60,421 nucleotides of DNA from Rhizobium sp. L43 (GCF_002531725.1 NZ_NWSQ01000025.1:1-60421), one strand, 5' to 3'. Positions 34,084 to 43,780 are shown, numbered from the stretch's first letter. Numbers and translations: made by a program. The notes: a model not told the origin generated them from the letters alone.

Positions 34084-35949
34084 TCATAGGAAGCCGATCG
34101 AGATCCAGGGCACCGCTGCGACGATCGCAAGCCCGAGAAGCAGGGCGATCATGTACCCCCACAGCGGCTTTATCCCTTCCACCGGGTTCACACGGCCGAT
34201 TGCACAGGCGGCATAATAACCGACGCCGAACGGCGGGAGGAACAAGCCCACTCCCATGGCGAGAATGACCACGATCGAATAGTGCACGTCGTGGATCCCT
34301 AATCCCTTGGCGATCGGAAATACCAGAGGTGCGAACAGAACCACCGCGGGAATGCCTTCCAGCACGCTACCGAGCACAATGAACGCGACGATCGACACGA
34401 TCATAAAGATCGGCGCTCCTCCGGGTAGACCCGCCATCGTCTGAACCAGCCCACGCGAAAAACCCGATTGAGTTAGGCACCAGGCCACAGCCGTTGCCGC
34501 CGCGATGATGAAAAGGATGGCTCCGGACAAGACCGCCGTTTCCACCAGCATCGGACCCACCCGCTTCCAGTCGAACCGGCGGTAAATGAGGAGGCCTGCC
34601 AGCAGCGAGTAGGCAATGCCGATTGTCGAGACTTCCGTGGCGGTAGCAACGCCTTCGACAACCGCTGTACGGATGATAAAAGGCAGGGCCAAAGCCGGAA
34701 GCGCAATCAGGAATGTGCGGAAGATCTCCCTGGCCGGCGGCTTGCGAAAACCCGACATGTCCTCGTTGCGATAGCGCCACCAGACGACAACGCAAAGCAT
34801 CAATCCGCAGACGAACGCCGGCAAAAGACCGCCTATGAACAGGGCCGAAATCGATACGCTCGTAACCGATCCGATGGTGATCAATACGAGGCTCGGCGGG
34901 ATCGTCTCCGTCTGCGCACCCGTAGCCGCAAGCAGGGCCACGAGATCACCGGGCTTTGATCCTCTCGCTTTCATCTCCGGGAACAGTGCCGGGGCGACAG
35001 CAGCCATGTCGGCGGTCTTCGAACCCGATATCCCAGACACCAGATACATTGCCGCGACGAGGACGTAACACAGGCCGCCTCTGACATGTCCGAGCAAGGA
35101 CGCCAGGAAGTTCAGCATCGCTTTTGCCATGCCCGTAACCTCCATCAGCATACCCAGCAGCACGAACAGCGGGACCGCCAGCAGGAGAAGATGCGACATT
35201 CCCTCGTCAAGCCGACCCGCGATCACGCTTATCGGACGGCTCGTACCCAGAGCCACATAACTGATGGCAGCGAGAGCGAACACGAACGCGATTGGTACGC
35301 CGCTCAGCACACCTAGTGCGATGAAGACTACGAAGAAAAGCACGAGGTTCCAGTTGCCCATCGCCATGATCAACGGTTTCGCCGCAATCGCCAACCCTAT
35401 CAAGCATGCGGCTACAAGGACTCCGATCAGGAAATCGCTCAGCCTGATGCGCTGAAGGGCATTGGTCACGCCAAGGATAAGCATCAGGCCAAGTCCGATC
35501 GGAAGACCAAACGAACGCCATGCGACCGAAACCTCCATCGCGGGAGTGACGACCGGAACTTCATGAAGAGCGTAGACCGTGGCCTTGGGTAGAAGAAGCA
35601 CGCAGACCGAAAGGCAAAAGACAAGTGCAGCCACCTCCAGTCTTGCCTTTACGACGGGCGGCATCGCGTCCGCGATAACGCCCATCCTCATGTGCTGTCC
35701 GCGGTGAAAAGCGAGGACCGCGCCCACGATCGAAAGCCAGAGGAACAACATGGAGGCGAGCTCGTCCGACCAGATGAGCGGCTCGCCCCATGCATAGCGG
35801 GCGAAGACGCCCGCCGACAGCACGAGTACCTCGACGACAACAAGTGCTGCGGCGATCAATTCAATCAGGCGCACCACGCCCGCTTCAGCTTTGGCCAGGA
35901 CTGGCCACGCGCCAATCACCGGGGGGCTGACATTTTCAGAAGTAGCCAT
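34084..35949 (-). CDS. TRAP transporter fused small and large permease (DctQM)
   Basis: 621 residues with about sixteen membrane segments. Residues about 20-170 are the DctQ subunit (RYAWGEPLIWSDELASMLFLWLSIVGA). From about 195 onward is DctM (GVPIAFVFALAA, SGISGSKTADMAAVAPALFPEM, PPSLVLITIGS, LFLPPFGVGYYAA). The DctQ-DctM fusion is known in many TRAP systems. It imports a small organic acid with sodium or protons. It lies 9 bases after the binding-protein gene, forming a two-gene operon. Confidence 0.92.
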   Translation of the reverse strand: MATSENVSPPVIGAWPVLAKAEAGVVRLIELIAAALVVVEVLVLSAGVFARYAWGEPLIWSDELASMLFLWLSIVGAVLAFHRGQHMRMGVIADAMPPVVKARLEVAALVFCLSVCVLLLPKATVYALHEVPVVTPAMEVSVAWRSFGLPIGLGLMLILGVTNALQRIRLSDFLIGVLVAACLIGLAIAAKPLIMAMGNWNLVLFFVVFIALGVLSGVPIAFVFALAAISYVALGTSRPISVIAGRLDEGMSHLLLLAVPLFVLLGMLMEVTGMAKAMLNFLASLLGHVRGGLCYVLVAAMYLVSGISGSKTADMAAVAPALFPEMKARGSKPGDLVALLAATGAQTETIPPSLVLITIGSVTSVSISALFIGGLLPAFVCGLMLCVVVWWRYRNEDMSGFRKPPAREIFRTFLIALPALALPFIIRTAVVEGVATATEVSTIGIAYSLLAGLLIYRRFDWKRVGPMLVETAVLSGAILFIIAAATAVAWCLTQSGFSRGLVQTMAGLPGGAPIFMIVSIVAFIVLGSVLEGIPAVVLFAPLVFPIAKGLGIHDVHYSIVVILAMGVGLFLPPFGVGYYAACAIGRVNPVEGIKPLWGYMIALLLGLAIVAAVPWISIGFL

Positions 35950-35958
35950 GTCAACGCC

Positions 35959-36975
35959 TCAGATCAATTTGCCCGAGGTAGACTCCAGCAACGCCCATGC
36001 TTCCTCGCCGAAACGCCCCTTCCAATCGGAGTAGAACGACGAAGCCTGCAGCGTCGCGCGGAACTGGGCAGTATCGACGTCGATAAATTCAAGACCCTTG
36101 CTCGTCAGCTCTGCCTGGAGTTCGGAATTCAGCTTTTCGACATCAGCGCGTTGCACGAGAGCCGAGCGATTGATTTCGGTGACGACAATGTCACGCAAGT
36201 CCTCAGGCAACATCTCGAAGTTGTCCCGATTGGCGAGGATCCAGAAGCCGTCCCACATATGGTTGGTCCGGGAAAGATACTTTTGAACCTCGTACATTTT
36301 GGCAAAGTAAATGCCAGCGAGCGGGTTTTCGAGACCGTCAGCCACGTGAGTCTGAAGCGCGGAATAGGTTTCGCCCCATGGAATTGATGTCGGCGCGGCG
36401 CCGAGGGACTTGAAGAGCGATGTCCAGAGCGGCGCAGGAGGGACGCGGATCTTGAAGCCCTTGAGGTCCTCGGGCGACTTGATCGGTTTGCCGATCGAGG
36501 TGGTCTGCCGGAAGCCGTTGTCCCACATCTTCTCGAAGGCGATCAGGTTGACCTTCTCAAAAGCCGTCCGGATGCTCCGGCCGAGCTCGCCATCCACCGA
36601 CTTCCAGACCTGAGCATAGTTGGGGTAGGCAAATCCTACGCCGGTGATGGCCGCGGGCGGAACGAGTGTCGCTGCGATGAGGCCTGTCTGCGCAAGAAGG
36701 TCCAGGCCACCCGATCGAAGCTGGCTGAGCATATCAGCATCGGTGCCGAGCTGGCTCGCGGGAAACACCTGAATACTCACGCGGCCGTCTGTTTGCTCGC
36801 TGATCTTGTTGGAAGCCTCGGTCATGCGGGTGTTGAGCGGATGATCAACGGGCATGATGTTGGCAAATTTAAACGAAAACTCTGGCGAGCTCGCGCGCAT
36901 TGTGCGAGGTGCCGCAAGCGTGGCGGTCATCGCCACGGAACTCATAATAAGGGTACGGCGGTTCATTGTGATCAT
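35959..36975 (-). CDS. TRAP transporter substrate-binding protein (DctP family)
   Basis: 338 residues with an N-terminal export signal (NRRTLIMSSVAMTATLAA) that contains an RR pair and might use Tat. DctP-family blocks are FPASQLGTDADMLSQLRSGGLDL, RVPPAPLWTSLFKSLGAAPTSIPWGETYSALQTHVADGLENPLA and the acid-binding Arg region KIRVP. GGAGG stands 6-7 bases before the ATG. The ligand is probably a carboxylate such as a sugar acid, in keeping with the divergent catabolic operon. Confidence 0.9.
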   Translation of the reverse strand: MITMNRRTLIMSSVAMTATLAAPRTMRASSPEFSFKFANIMPVDHPLNTRMTEASNKISEQTDGRVSIQVFPASQLGTDADMLSQLRSGGLDLLAQTGLIAATLVPPAAITGVGFAYPNYAQVWKSVDGELGRSIRTAFEKVNLIAFEKMWDNGFRQTTSIGKPIKSPEDLKGFKIRVPPAPLWTSLFKSLGAAPTSIPWGETYSALQTHVADGLENPLAGIYFAKMYEVQKYLSRTNHMWDGFWILANRDNFEMLPEDLRDIVVTEINRSALVQRADVEKLNSELQAELTSKGLEFIDVDTAQFRATLQASSFYSDWKGRFGEEAWALLESTSGKLI

Positions 36976-37313
36976 TGGTTCCTCCTCTAACCGTGTTGAT
37001 CTATGTCGATGTTTTTAGGAGCCTCCAGCGCAGGCGCTCTCCTCGTAAGCGGTCCTCAGTTTCTCGCAGGTTGCTTAGACCTTGGTGTGACGTCGCTGAA
37101 GCCGGAAGCCTCCCACTGTGCGGCTGGACGTAAAATAGGCGCTTGCGCCAAACGTCCGCAAATGAATTGCCTCAGGCCAATGGTGAGTTGAACTCAGGCG
37201 AGTTCGGCGTGACCCGCGATGGAGACAAAGTTTTTCTAGGAGAACGCGCCAGGCAACATGAATCCAGATCACATGTTTTTTGGGCAAACTCTTTTGATGT
37301 GGAGGAAGCCGCT
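36976..37313. promoter_or_regulatory. Divergent regulatory region between TRAP and LtnD-like operons
   Basis: A 338-base intergenic interval with no gene. It should contain the promoters of the leftward TRAP operon and the rightward dehydrogenase operon. I see no copy of the TTGACAGATT-type operator here, so these operons are outside that regulon. Confidence 0.5.
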
Positions 37314-38339
37314 ATGCTAACCGCTTTGCATGCGACCATGGCACTCCGGTGGGATGTGCCGACCTATGACGTGCCAGTATCTCGGAGGAGACCGGAATTG
37401 CACCAAGCTTTAGAAACAAAGCCGAGCCCGGCACGAGGACCGGGAAAACCGACAATCGGTTTTTTTGGTCTCGGCTCCATGGGATTGCCCATGGCGTCGC
37501 ATCTCCTAAAAAGCGGCTTCAACGTCAAGGGGTTTGACATCTCGGAGAATGCTCTAAAAAGCTTCGCTGACAGTGGCGGGACTGCCTATCCAGACGCCAC
37601 AGAAGCCGCCAGCGAGACCGACGTCTTGATGTTGATGGTGGTCAACATCGACCAGGCGCACCAAGCCCTCTTCGAACGGGGCGCCCTGGCAAATTCAACC
37701 AGGACCAGCATCGTCGTCCTGATGTCAACATGCCCTCCCGGCGAGGTTGAACAGCTCGCCGAGGCCGTGACTGCTCGCGGTCACCGGTTTCTGGATGCAC
37801 CTGTTTCCGGCGGCGTCGCCGGAGCGCGTGACGCGTCGCTTTCCATTATGGTGGCTGGCGACAGGCAAACCTATGAAATGAGCCGCGATCTTCTCGACGT
37901 GCTCGGCTCCAAGATCTATTATCTCGGGGAGCGGCCTGGCCAGGCATCGGTTGCCAAAGCGGTCAACCAGTTGCTGTGCGGTGTACACTTGGCGGCAGCG
38001 GCTGAGGCGCTGTCGCTCGCCGAAAGGGCTGGGCTCGACACCTCAACGGTACTCGAGATCGTGTCCGGCTCGGCGGCTGCCAGCTGGATGCTCAACGATC
38101 GTGGCCAGCGTATGCTTCTGGAAGACCCAGAGGTAACGAGCGCGGTAGACATCTTTGTGAAAGATCTCGGTATCGTGCTTGCCGCTGGCTCCTCTGCCAG
38201 GGCCGCCCTGCCGCTCGCCTCCGTTGCGCATCAGTTCTTCCTTGCCGCGTCTGGCCAGGGGTCGGGCTCGGCAGATGACAGTCAGGTCATTCGTGCGTAT
38301 CGGGGGATGACCGCGGGCCAGAAGGAGGCAAAGAAATGA
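37314..38339 (+). CDS. NAD-binding beta-hydroxyacid dehydrogenase, LtnD/GarR-like
   Basis: 341 residues from the ATG at 37314, with GGAGG at a good distance. The enzyme proper starts near residue 47 with TIGFFGLGSMGLPMASHL, the dinucleotide loop. The substrate motif DAPVSGGVAGARDASLSIMVAG and the catalytic Lys in AKAVNQLLCG follow. Family members oxidise 3-hydroxyisobutyrate, tartronate semialdehyde, threonate or apionate. The 46-residue N-terminal extension is unusual for the family. The gene overlaps the next by the ATGA signal. A TRAP importer, isomerase and DhaKL kinase nearby favour a threonate-, erythronate- or apionate-like substrate. Confidence 0.86.
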   Translation: MLTALHATMALRWDVPTYDVPVSRRRPELHQALETKPSPARGPGKPTIGFFGLGSMGLPMASHLLKSGFNVKGFDISENALKSFADSGGTAYPDATEAASETDVLMLMVVNIDQAHQALFERGALANSTRTSIVVLMSTCPPGEVEQLAEAVTARGHRFLDAPVSGGVAGARDASLSIMVAGDRQTYEMSRDLLDVLGSKIYYLGERPGQASVAKAVNQLLCGVHLAAAAEALSLAERAGLDTSTVLEIVSGSAAASWMLNDRGQRMLLEDPEVTSAVDIFVKDLGIVLAAGSSARAALPLASVAHQFFLAASGQGSGSADDSQVIRAYRGMTAGQKEAKK

Positions 38340-39184
38340 GTGCCGAGATCAAAAGCAATTACGCGCGACTGTCCGGCATCACCATGCACTACCTGACCGC
38401 AGGATCCGGTAAGCCGCTGGTTCTCCTTCACGGGGTGCCGCAGAGTTCGCACGAATGGCGGCACGTGATCCCCTTCCTCGCCGACAAGTACGCGATCATC
38501 GCGCCGGACCTGCGGGGCCTCGGCGACACTTCCCGGCCCGCCGATGGGTACGACAAGAAGACGATTGCCGAAGACGTGTGGGAGCTTCTTTCTGAACATC
38601 TGAAGATCGATCGCTTCAATCTTGTGGGACACGACTGGGGCGGCCCGGTGGCGTTTGCCCTGGCCGCGCAGCACCGGGAGGCTGTTAGCAAGCTCGCGAT
38701 CCTGGACGTTACCATTCCTGGCGATGGAGCGGACATGTCGCAAGGCGGCCGGCGTTGGCACCACCCCTTCTTCAGGACGCCGGATTTGCCGGAAGCGATG
38801 TTCGGCGGTCGCGAGCATATCTATCTGGAATGGTTGTTTGACAATTATGGCAGCCGGGCAAACGTGCTATCTCAGGAAGACAAGAATGAGTATTTCCGTA
38901 CCTACCTAAAACCGGGTGGCCTACGCACACTTCTCGCCTATTATCGGGGCTTTCCAACCGACGTCAAAGACAACGAGTTATTCCTCGAGAGGGATGGCAA
39001 GCTCGAAATGCCGGTCCTCGCCCTGGGCGGAGACAGTGGTTTTGGCCGCGGCATGGAGACGATGGAATCAATGCAGCGGGTGGCGAGTGACGTTCGAGGC
39101 GGATTGATCCCGGGCTCGGGTCACTGGGTTGCGGAAGAAGCTCCCGAATTCATAGCGAACGAACTCCGGAAATTCTTTGGCTAA
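38336..39184 (+). CDS. Alpha/beta hydrolase with Asp nucleophile (epoxide hydrolase / haloacetate dehalogenase-like)
   Basis: 282 residues. The nucleophile elbow is GHDWGG, with Asp rather than Ser, as in soluble epoxide hydrolases and haloacetate dehalogenases. The oxyanion strand reads VLLHGVPQSSHEWRHV, and the C-terminal catalytic His is in GSGHWVAEEAPE. The start overlaps the dehydrogenase stop codon by four bases, so the pair is translationally coupled. A role in C-O or C-halogen bond hydrolysis is likely, and its place in a sugar-acid cluster is unexpected. Confidence 0.87.
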   Translation: MSAEIKSNYARLSGITMHYLTAGSGKPLVLLHGVPQSSHEWRHVIPFLADKYAIIAPDLRGLGDTSRPADGYDKKTIAEDVWELLSEHLKIDRFNLVGHDWGGPVAFALAAQHREAVSKLAILDVTIPGDGADMSQGGRRWHHPFFRTPDLPEAMFGGREHIYLEWLFDNYGSRANVLSQEDKNEYFRTYLKPGGLRTLLAYYRGFPTDVKDNELFLERDGKLEMPVLALGGDSGFGRGMETMESMQRVASDVRGGLIPGSGHWVAEEAPEFIANELRKFFG

Positions 39185-39255
39185 ACCACTGCCTGACGTC
39201 GGGGATGCGCGTCTGATCCACCAGTCGCGCATCACCGACCCTGAGTGTGCATAAC

Positions 39256-40188
39256 TCACCTCCCGCCGACGTCGATCTCACTCGCAGAAACCGTGTCGCC
39301 AGCCAGGGTCTCTTCGATCCAACGCTTGAACAGAGCGATCTTTGGTGTTCTTGCCCTGGACCTCAAGTACACGAGACTATGGCAATTGATGCTGGGGCCT
39401 TCCGGGCCAAACGGCGCAACGAGCCTCCCGCTTTTCAGATCTTGCCGGACGAGTATGAGGCTTTCCAGGCAAACGCCAAGTCCATCCGCGGCCGCATTGA
39501 TGGACATGAAAGATCTATCGAAACGCAGTCCCCGATCCATGTTGAGCCTCACACCGTGGTCGTCGGCCCAATCCTGCCAGCGATAGAGGTTCACTTCGGA
39601 GTGGATGAGCGGAAATCTGGCGAGATCCTGCGGTGAGCGTATTCCGTTTGCGCCCTCGACCAACGATGGGGCGCACAGGACCATTATTGGCTCGGGTGGG
39701 AAGGGCTCGACGGCGATGCCAACCTCCACGGGCTGCGTTCCGTAGCGGATGTCTATATCGACGTTGCCGGTCCTGAGCTCGGCCGGGTCACCAGAAGCGT
39801 GCAGTCGAAGATCGATCTCCGGATAGCGGGCGCTAAACCGGGCCAGGCGAGGCATGAGCCACTGCGAAGCTAGACTGACGACCGAATGGATATTCAGAAT
39901 GTCACTTTTGCCCTTCTTCGTGAAATTGCGCGTGGCGCTCTCGATCCTTCGAAACGAGGCGCTGATCTCTTCGGCGTAAGCCCTCCCCGCGTCAGTCAGT
40001 ATGATTGAACGCCCGGAGCGATGAAATAAAGCAATTCCGAGCTCCGAATCCAGCGCGGCCATTTGATGGCTCACGGCCGAGGGGCTGATGCTCAGTTCCT
40101 CGGCGGCTTTTCCAAAAGATCCAAGACGTGCGACAGCTTCCAACACCTGTAGCGATCGCAGCGAAGGAAACTCCAACGCGCTCATCAC
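39256..40188 (-). CDS. LysR-family regulator, GcvA-like
   Basis: 310 residues. The N-terminal helix-turn-helix (SLQVLEAVARLGSFGKAAEELSISPSAVSHQMAALDSELGIALFHRSGRSIILTDAG) is typical of LysR proteins with GcvA-like spacing. The effector domain includes the GcvA-type block DIDIRYG and GLGVCLESLILV. It is convergent with the alpha/beta hydrolase and divergent from the isomerase-kinase operon. By the usual LysR arrangement it should control that operon from the interval 40189-40412. Confidence 0.9.
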   Translation of the reverse strand: MMSALEFPSLRSLQVLEAVARLGSFGKAAEELSISPSAVSHQMAALDSELGIALFHRSGRSIILTDAGRAYAEEISASFRRIESATRNFTKKGKSDILNIHSVVSLASQWLMPRLARFSARYPEIDLRLHASGDPAELRTGNVDIDIRYGTQPVEVGIAVEPFPPEPIMVLCAPSLVEGANGIRSPQDLARFPLIHSEVNLYRWQDWADDHGVRLNMDRGLRFDRSFMSINAAADGLGVCLESLILVRQDLKSGRLVAPFGPEGPSINCHSLVYLRSRARTPKIALFKRWIEETLAGDTVSASEIDVGGR

Positions 40189-40412
40189 CCCTCCTCCCGT
40201 TTATGCGTGCCTCGCCACCTTTCCCACTGGAGAGATTCAGTACGCTGGAGGACGCCCTTCATCTATATTCCATGAGGAAATTTAACGCAAATGATGCAGC
40301 TGTTGAGATGTATTCATGCATTGACCGACGGAATTCGCTTGTCCGGATGAAGCGTTTTTAACACTTTGCCCTTCGGAACGGACTTTGCGCCGTTCTTCTA
40401 AGGGAGGAATGC

Positions 40413-41264
40413 ATGGCTGAACGGGTGATCTCCGTGTCCGGCGCGCCGTACGACGGGCATAGCAGAGAGGCCGCACTGGAGAGCGCGGCAACCCTCGGGT
40501 TCACGCATTTCGAGCCGGCCTTTATCGTTGGATATACAGAACCCTTTGACGAGACCGCCTTCAAACCTTCCGAGATGACCAGTTGGCGCAGCGCGCTTAG
40601 GTTTTCGGGGCTCTTGTGTCATGCAATGTCGTCGCACATCGACCTCGGTTTCGAAGATTCGGTCGAAGTGTTCACGGGCCGCATGGCATTCGCCGCGGCG
40701 ATTGGAGCCAAGGTTATTGCGACCAACACGGCCGCCCGACAAAGAGAGGCAACATTCCGTCGCAACGTCGAAACCATACTGAGAAGAGCGGAAGCCTTCG
40801 ATATCATCGTTGGCCTGGAAAACCCAGGAGACGGCAGCGATAGCCTGATCAACACCGCGCGAGACGGTATTTCTCTTGTTGAGGAATTCGGATCGCCCTT
40901 TCTAAAGCTAAATTACGACGCCGCAAACACAGCGTCACATCGACCGGACATGGACGATCTCGCAGGTGATGGAATCCTGGCGCTGCCGGAATCGGCGCAC
41001 GCCCATATCAAGGATGTTCGTGAAACCGACGAAGGTTGGTTTTTCTGCGATATCGGCGACGGCAAGGTCGGGTGCGAGCGCCTCCTGGCTGCAATCGCAA
41101 AGCTCGACAGCCTCCCGGTCAGTATTGAACTTCCCTTGAGACTGCATCGCAATCGGCAGGCGCAGCCCGTTCGCCGCCGAGATCCCGTGCCGCTGTCATC
41201 GATCGAGGACTCGCTGGCTCGGTCGCTCAAGGTCGTCCGGCGAGCGCTCAACGACAATCAATGA
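40413..41264 (+). CDS. Xylose isomerase-like TIM-barrel sugar isomerase/epimerase
   Basis: 283 residues of the AP-endonuclease-2/sugar isomerase superfamily. Metal-binding residues are visible at Glu in GLENPGDG, Asp in KLNYDAAN, His in HAHIKD and Glu in VSIELP. Such enzymes isomerise small ketoses, hydroxypyruvate-like or tetrulose compounds. AGGGAGGA precedes the ATG. It starts the operon isomerase-DhaK-DhaL, so its product is probably the kinase substrate. Exact specificity is unknown. Confidence 0.86.
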   Translation: MAERVISVSGAPYDGHSREAALESAATLGFTHFEPAFIVGYTEPFDETAFKPSEMTSWRSALRFSGLLCHAMSSHIDLGFEDSVEVFTGRMAFAAAIGAKVIATNTAARQREATFRRNVETILRRAEAFDIIVGLENPGDGSDSLINTARDGISLVEEFGSPFLKLNYDAANTASHRPDMDDLAGDGILALPESAHAHIKDVRETDEGWFFCDIGDGKVGCERLLAAIAKLDSLPVSIELPLRLHRNRQAQPVRRRDPVPLSSIEDSLARSLKVVRRALNDNQ

Positions 41265-41285
41265 CCGTGTCTGGAGGAGGACGCA

Positions 41286-42278
41286 GTGCAACGTTTTGTA
41301 AACAACCGCGATGAGGTCGTGGAAGATACCATCAAGGGCTTTGTGAAGGCACACCGAGACATCGTGCGCCTCGCCGAAAACCAACGCGTGGTGACGGCGA
41401 TTGACCGGCCCGCGCAAGGAAAAGTGGGTGTCGTAACTGGAGGTGGCTCCGGACACGAGCCTGCCTTCATTGGCTATATAGGCCGCAACATGCTTGACGC
41501 GGTCGCGGTCGGCGAGCTGTTTTCGTCGCCAACGGCCAAGAGCTTTCAGGATGCCATACGCGAAGCGAATGGTGGGAAAGGGGTCGTTGTCCTCTACGGA
41601 AATTATGCCGGAGACAACATGAACGTGAAGATGGCGATGAAGCTCGCCGCAAAGGACGGCATCGAGGTTGCCACGGTCGTTGCAACCGACGACGTATGCT
41701 CCGCCCCCGCGGAGGAGCAGGCGAAGCGCCGAGGCGTTGCCGGAGAGATCTTCATGTGGAAGGTGGGGGGAGCGAAAGCGTCGATGGGCGCCAGCCTATC
41801 CGAGGTTCGTGACGCAGCGCAGAAGGCCATCGACAATTGCCGCTCGGTCGGTGTCGGATTGGGGCCGTGCACTCTTCCAGCGGTCGGACATCCGAACTTC
41901 CAGATCGAGCCTGGCACCATTGAAGTCGGTATCGGCCATCACGGCGAGCCGGGCGTGCGAGTAGAAGCGCTCAAGAGCGCATCAGAGGTCGCCAAGGATA
42001 TGTGCCAGATCGTGCTGGATGACCATGATCTCGGCTCGGGGACAGAAGTGGCCGTACTGGTATCTGGCCTTGGCGCGACACCGCTGAACGAACTTTACAT
42101 TCTCTTCGACACAGTCGAGGAGGAAATCTCCGGCCGCGGCCTCAGGATCCACAAAGCGTATGTTGGTAACTACTTCACGTCTCTTGAGATGGTTGGAGCG
42201 ACTTTGACGGTTATGGCGCTCGATGAAGAGCTAAAGTCGCTACTGGAGGTCGAGGTTCGCTGCGCGGCGACACTTTAA
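41286..42278 (+). CDS. dhaK: Dihydroxyacetone kinase-type subunit K
   Basis: 330 residues from a GTG with GGAGGAGG upstream. The phosphate and substrate loop is VVTGGGSGHEPAF. The His that forms the covalent hemiaminal with the ketone carbonyl is in GIGHHGEPG, and GNYAGDNMNVKMA is conserved. It binds dihydroxyacetone or a larger ketose such as erythrulose or apulose; related split kinases act in tetritol and apiose catabolism. The partner ADP/ATP subunit follows 10 bases later. No DhaM phosphotransferase gene is nearby. Confidence 0.9.
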   Translation: MQRFVNNRDEVVEDTIKGFVKAHRDIVRLAENQRVVTAIDRPAQGKVGVVTGGGSGHEPAFIGYIGRNMLDAVAVGELFSSPTAKSFQDAIREANGGKGVVVLYGNYAGDNMNVKMAMKLAAKDGIEVATVVATDDVCSAPAEEQAKRRGVAGEIFMWKVGGAKASMGASLSEVRDAAQKAIDNCRSVGVGLGPCTLPAVGHPNFQIEPGTIEVGIGHHGEPGVRVEALKSASEVAKDMCQIVLDDHDLGSGTEVAVLVSGLGATPLNELYILFDTVEEEISGRGLRIHKAYVGNYFTSLEMVGATLTVMALDEELKSLLEVEVRCAATL

Positions 42279-42288
42279 GGAGGGAACA

Positions 42289-42930
42289 ATGCAAAAAATG
42301 AATAACGCGGCAGCCGGAGAAATCGTAGTCTCCATGGCAAGAGCGATCATCGACAACCGCGACTACCTCAGCGAGATCGACGGCAAGATTGGCGACGGCG
42401 ATCACGGAATAAATATGGCGAAAGGTTTCGGTTTAGTGGCCGACCGGATACGCGGCAAGGAGCTATCGCTCGCAAAAGCGCTTGAGACCCTGGGAACAGT
42501 CCTGATGACCGAGATCGGCGGATCTATGGGTCCGCTTTACGGTGTGATGTTCACCGAGTTTGCCCAGCAGATCGATCAGGTCGACCAGATCGACAGCAAG
42601 TCGTTCAGCCGAATGCTGCATGCTGGCTTGACGGGTATTCAAGAAATTGGTTCGGCTAAAGTCGGCGACAAGACATTGCTTGACACGTTGGTGCCTGCTG
42701 TTGAAGCTTTTGACAAAGCGACATCAGAAGGAAAATCCTTCGACGAGGCATTGGAACTCCTCGTTGCGGCAGCCGAAAGTGGCCGCGATTCGACGGTGAA
42801 CTTGATCGCACGGATCGGCCGAGCCAGCAGGCTGGGCGAACGATCGCTCGGCGTGCTGGATGCTGGTGCGACGTCTTGCGCGCTGATCCTCAAGGAGTTG
42901 TCTGAGGGAACCCGTGATAGGCTTCAATAG
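42289..42930 (+). CDS. dhaL: Dihydroxyacetone kinase-type subunit L
   Basis: 213 residues, all-helical nucleotide-binding subunit. The Mg-nucleotide loop KIGDGDHGINMAKG carries the three Asp ligands, and GGSMGPLYG and GRASRLGERSLGVLDAGATS (lid region) are intact. GGAGGGAACA precedes the ATG. Together with DhaK it should phosphorylate a small ketose. It could use ATP directly or depend on a PTS protein encoded elsewhere. Confidence 0.9.
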   Translation: MQKMNNAAAGEIVVSMARAIIDNRDYLSEIDGKIGDGDHGINMAKGFGLVADRIRGKELSLAKALETLGTVLMTEIGGSMGPLYGVMFTEFAQQIDQVDQIDSKSFSRMLHAGLTGIQEIGSAKVGDKTLLDTLVPAVEAFDKATSEGKSFDEALELLVAAAESGRDSTVNLIARIGRASRLGERSLGVLDAGATSCALILKELSEGTRDRLQ

Positions 42931-43582
42931 TGTCATCGCTTCTTGAGCGTGATCATACTGAGAACCGAAGTGATGCCGAGCTTAAGGGGAAGCCAATCCA
43001 GAGTGCCGCTCGGTTATTGATGTGAAACGCGCCGCGATAGAAATCCGGCAACACTCCTCCGTGTGCCGCCCGAGGGTGGACACCCGCTTTCGCGGCCATC
43101 CGGGAATCAAACTTAGCGGACAGATTGGGTCGGCGGCGAACTATGCATTCGGTCTCCGGGCACCATCGCTCTCGCTTGCAGGGTCGGGTTCCGCAAACCG
43201 CGAAAGGCACGACTCATCGCAACTTAGGCGGTGCCACGACTGAAGCTGACGCGACATTCGGTCACGCGGCGACGCAGAGTCCTTCGCTCAGCTAACACCT
43301 GACCCGCTAAATCGAAGACACGAGTAATCGGCCTGGGGGAGCGACGACCTGGCACGAAGCTCGAAAATCGTGCGTCAAACGGTGGCCCAAACGGAAGCAA
43401 GCCAATCCCGCTCTTTACCGATGGCGTCCTGGCCGGTTCCGGATCTTCCACGATCAACCCGCGAGGGGTCCGCTAGCAAGCTGCGGCCGCTTCCGCTTTG
43501 CGTCGCGGTGATCGCGCCCGGACCCGTGCCTTTGGAGGAGCCATCGAGCGGGAATTGGCCCGCTCCCGAAGGAGCCTCTCAA
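42931..43582. other. Boundary between catabolic genes and plasmid backbone
   Basis: This 652-base region has no recognisable gene. Its right end is the GC-rich leader of the 58-residue protein. It ends in a seven-base hairpin (GAGCGGG / CCCGCTC, 43546-43565) directly before the ribosome-binding site. The left part may hold decayed sequence. Confidence 0.45.
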
Positions 43583-43759
43583 ATGTCGCACGATCTCTCT
43601 CTCGCCCAGTCCCACGCCTTCCAGCTCTCCCGTGACCTGATGGTACCGGTCACCCTTTTCGAAGTTGACGGCGAATATGGCGTCATTCCTTCCGATGAGA
43701 TCGACGCCGACGACGATCTGGCGATCGTGCATGAGTACATGCCTTGGCCGGCTCATTGA
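43583..43759 (+). CDS. Small acidic protein of unknown function, plasmid backbone
   Basis: 58 residues from the ATG at 43583, with AAGGAG upstream; longer in-frame extensions lack a ribosome-binding site. The sequence MSHDLSLAQSHAFQLSRDLMVPVTLFEVDGEYGVIPSDEID ends in an acidic stretch. I know of no function. The upstream hairpin and downstream alternating repeats suggest structured RNA control. Confidence 0.65.
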   Translation: MSHDLSLAQSHAFQLSRDLMVPVTLFEVDGEYGVIPSDEIDADDDLAIVHEYMPWPAH

Positions 43760-43780
43760 GCCGGCACCGCCGGGGCGTGC

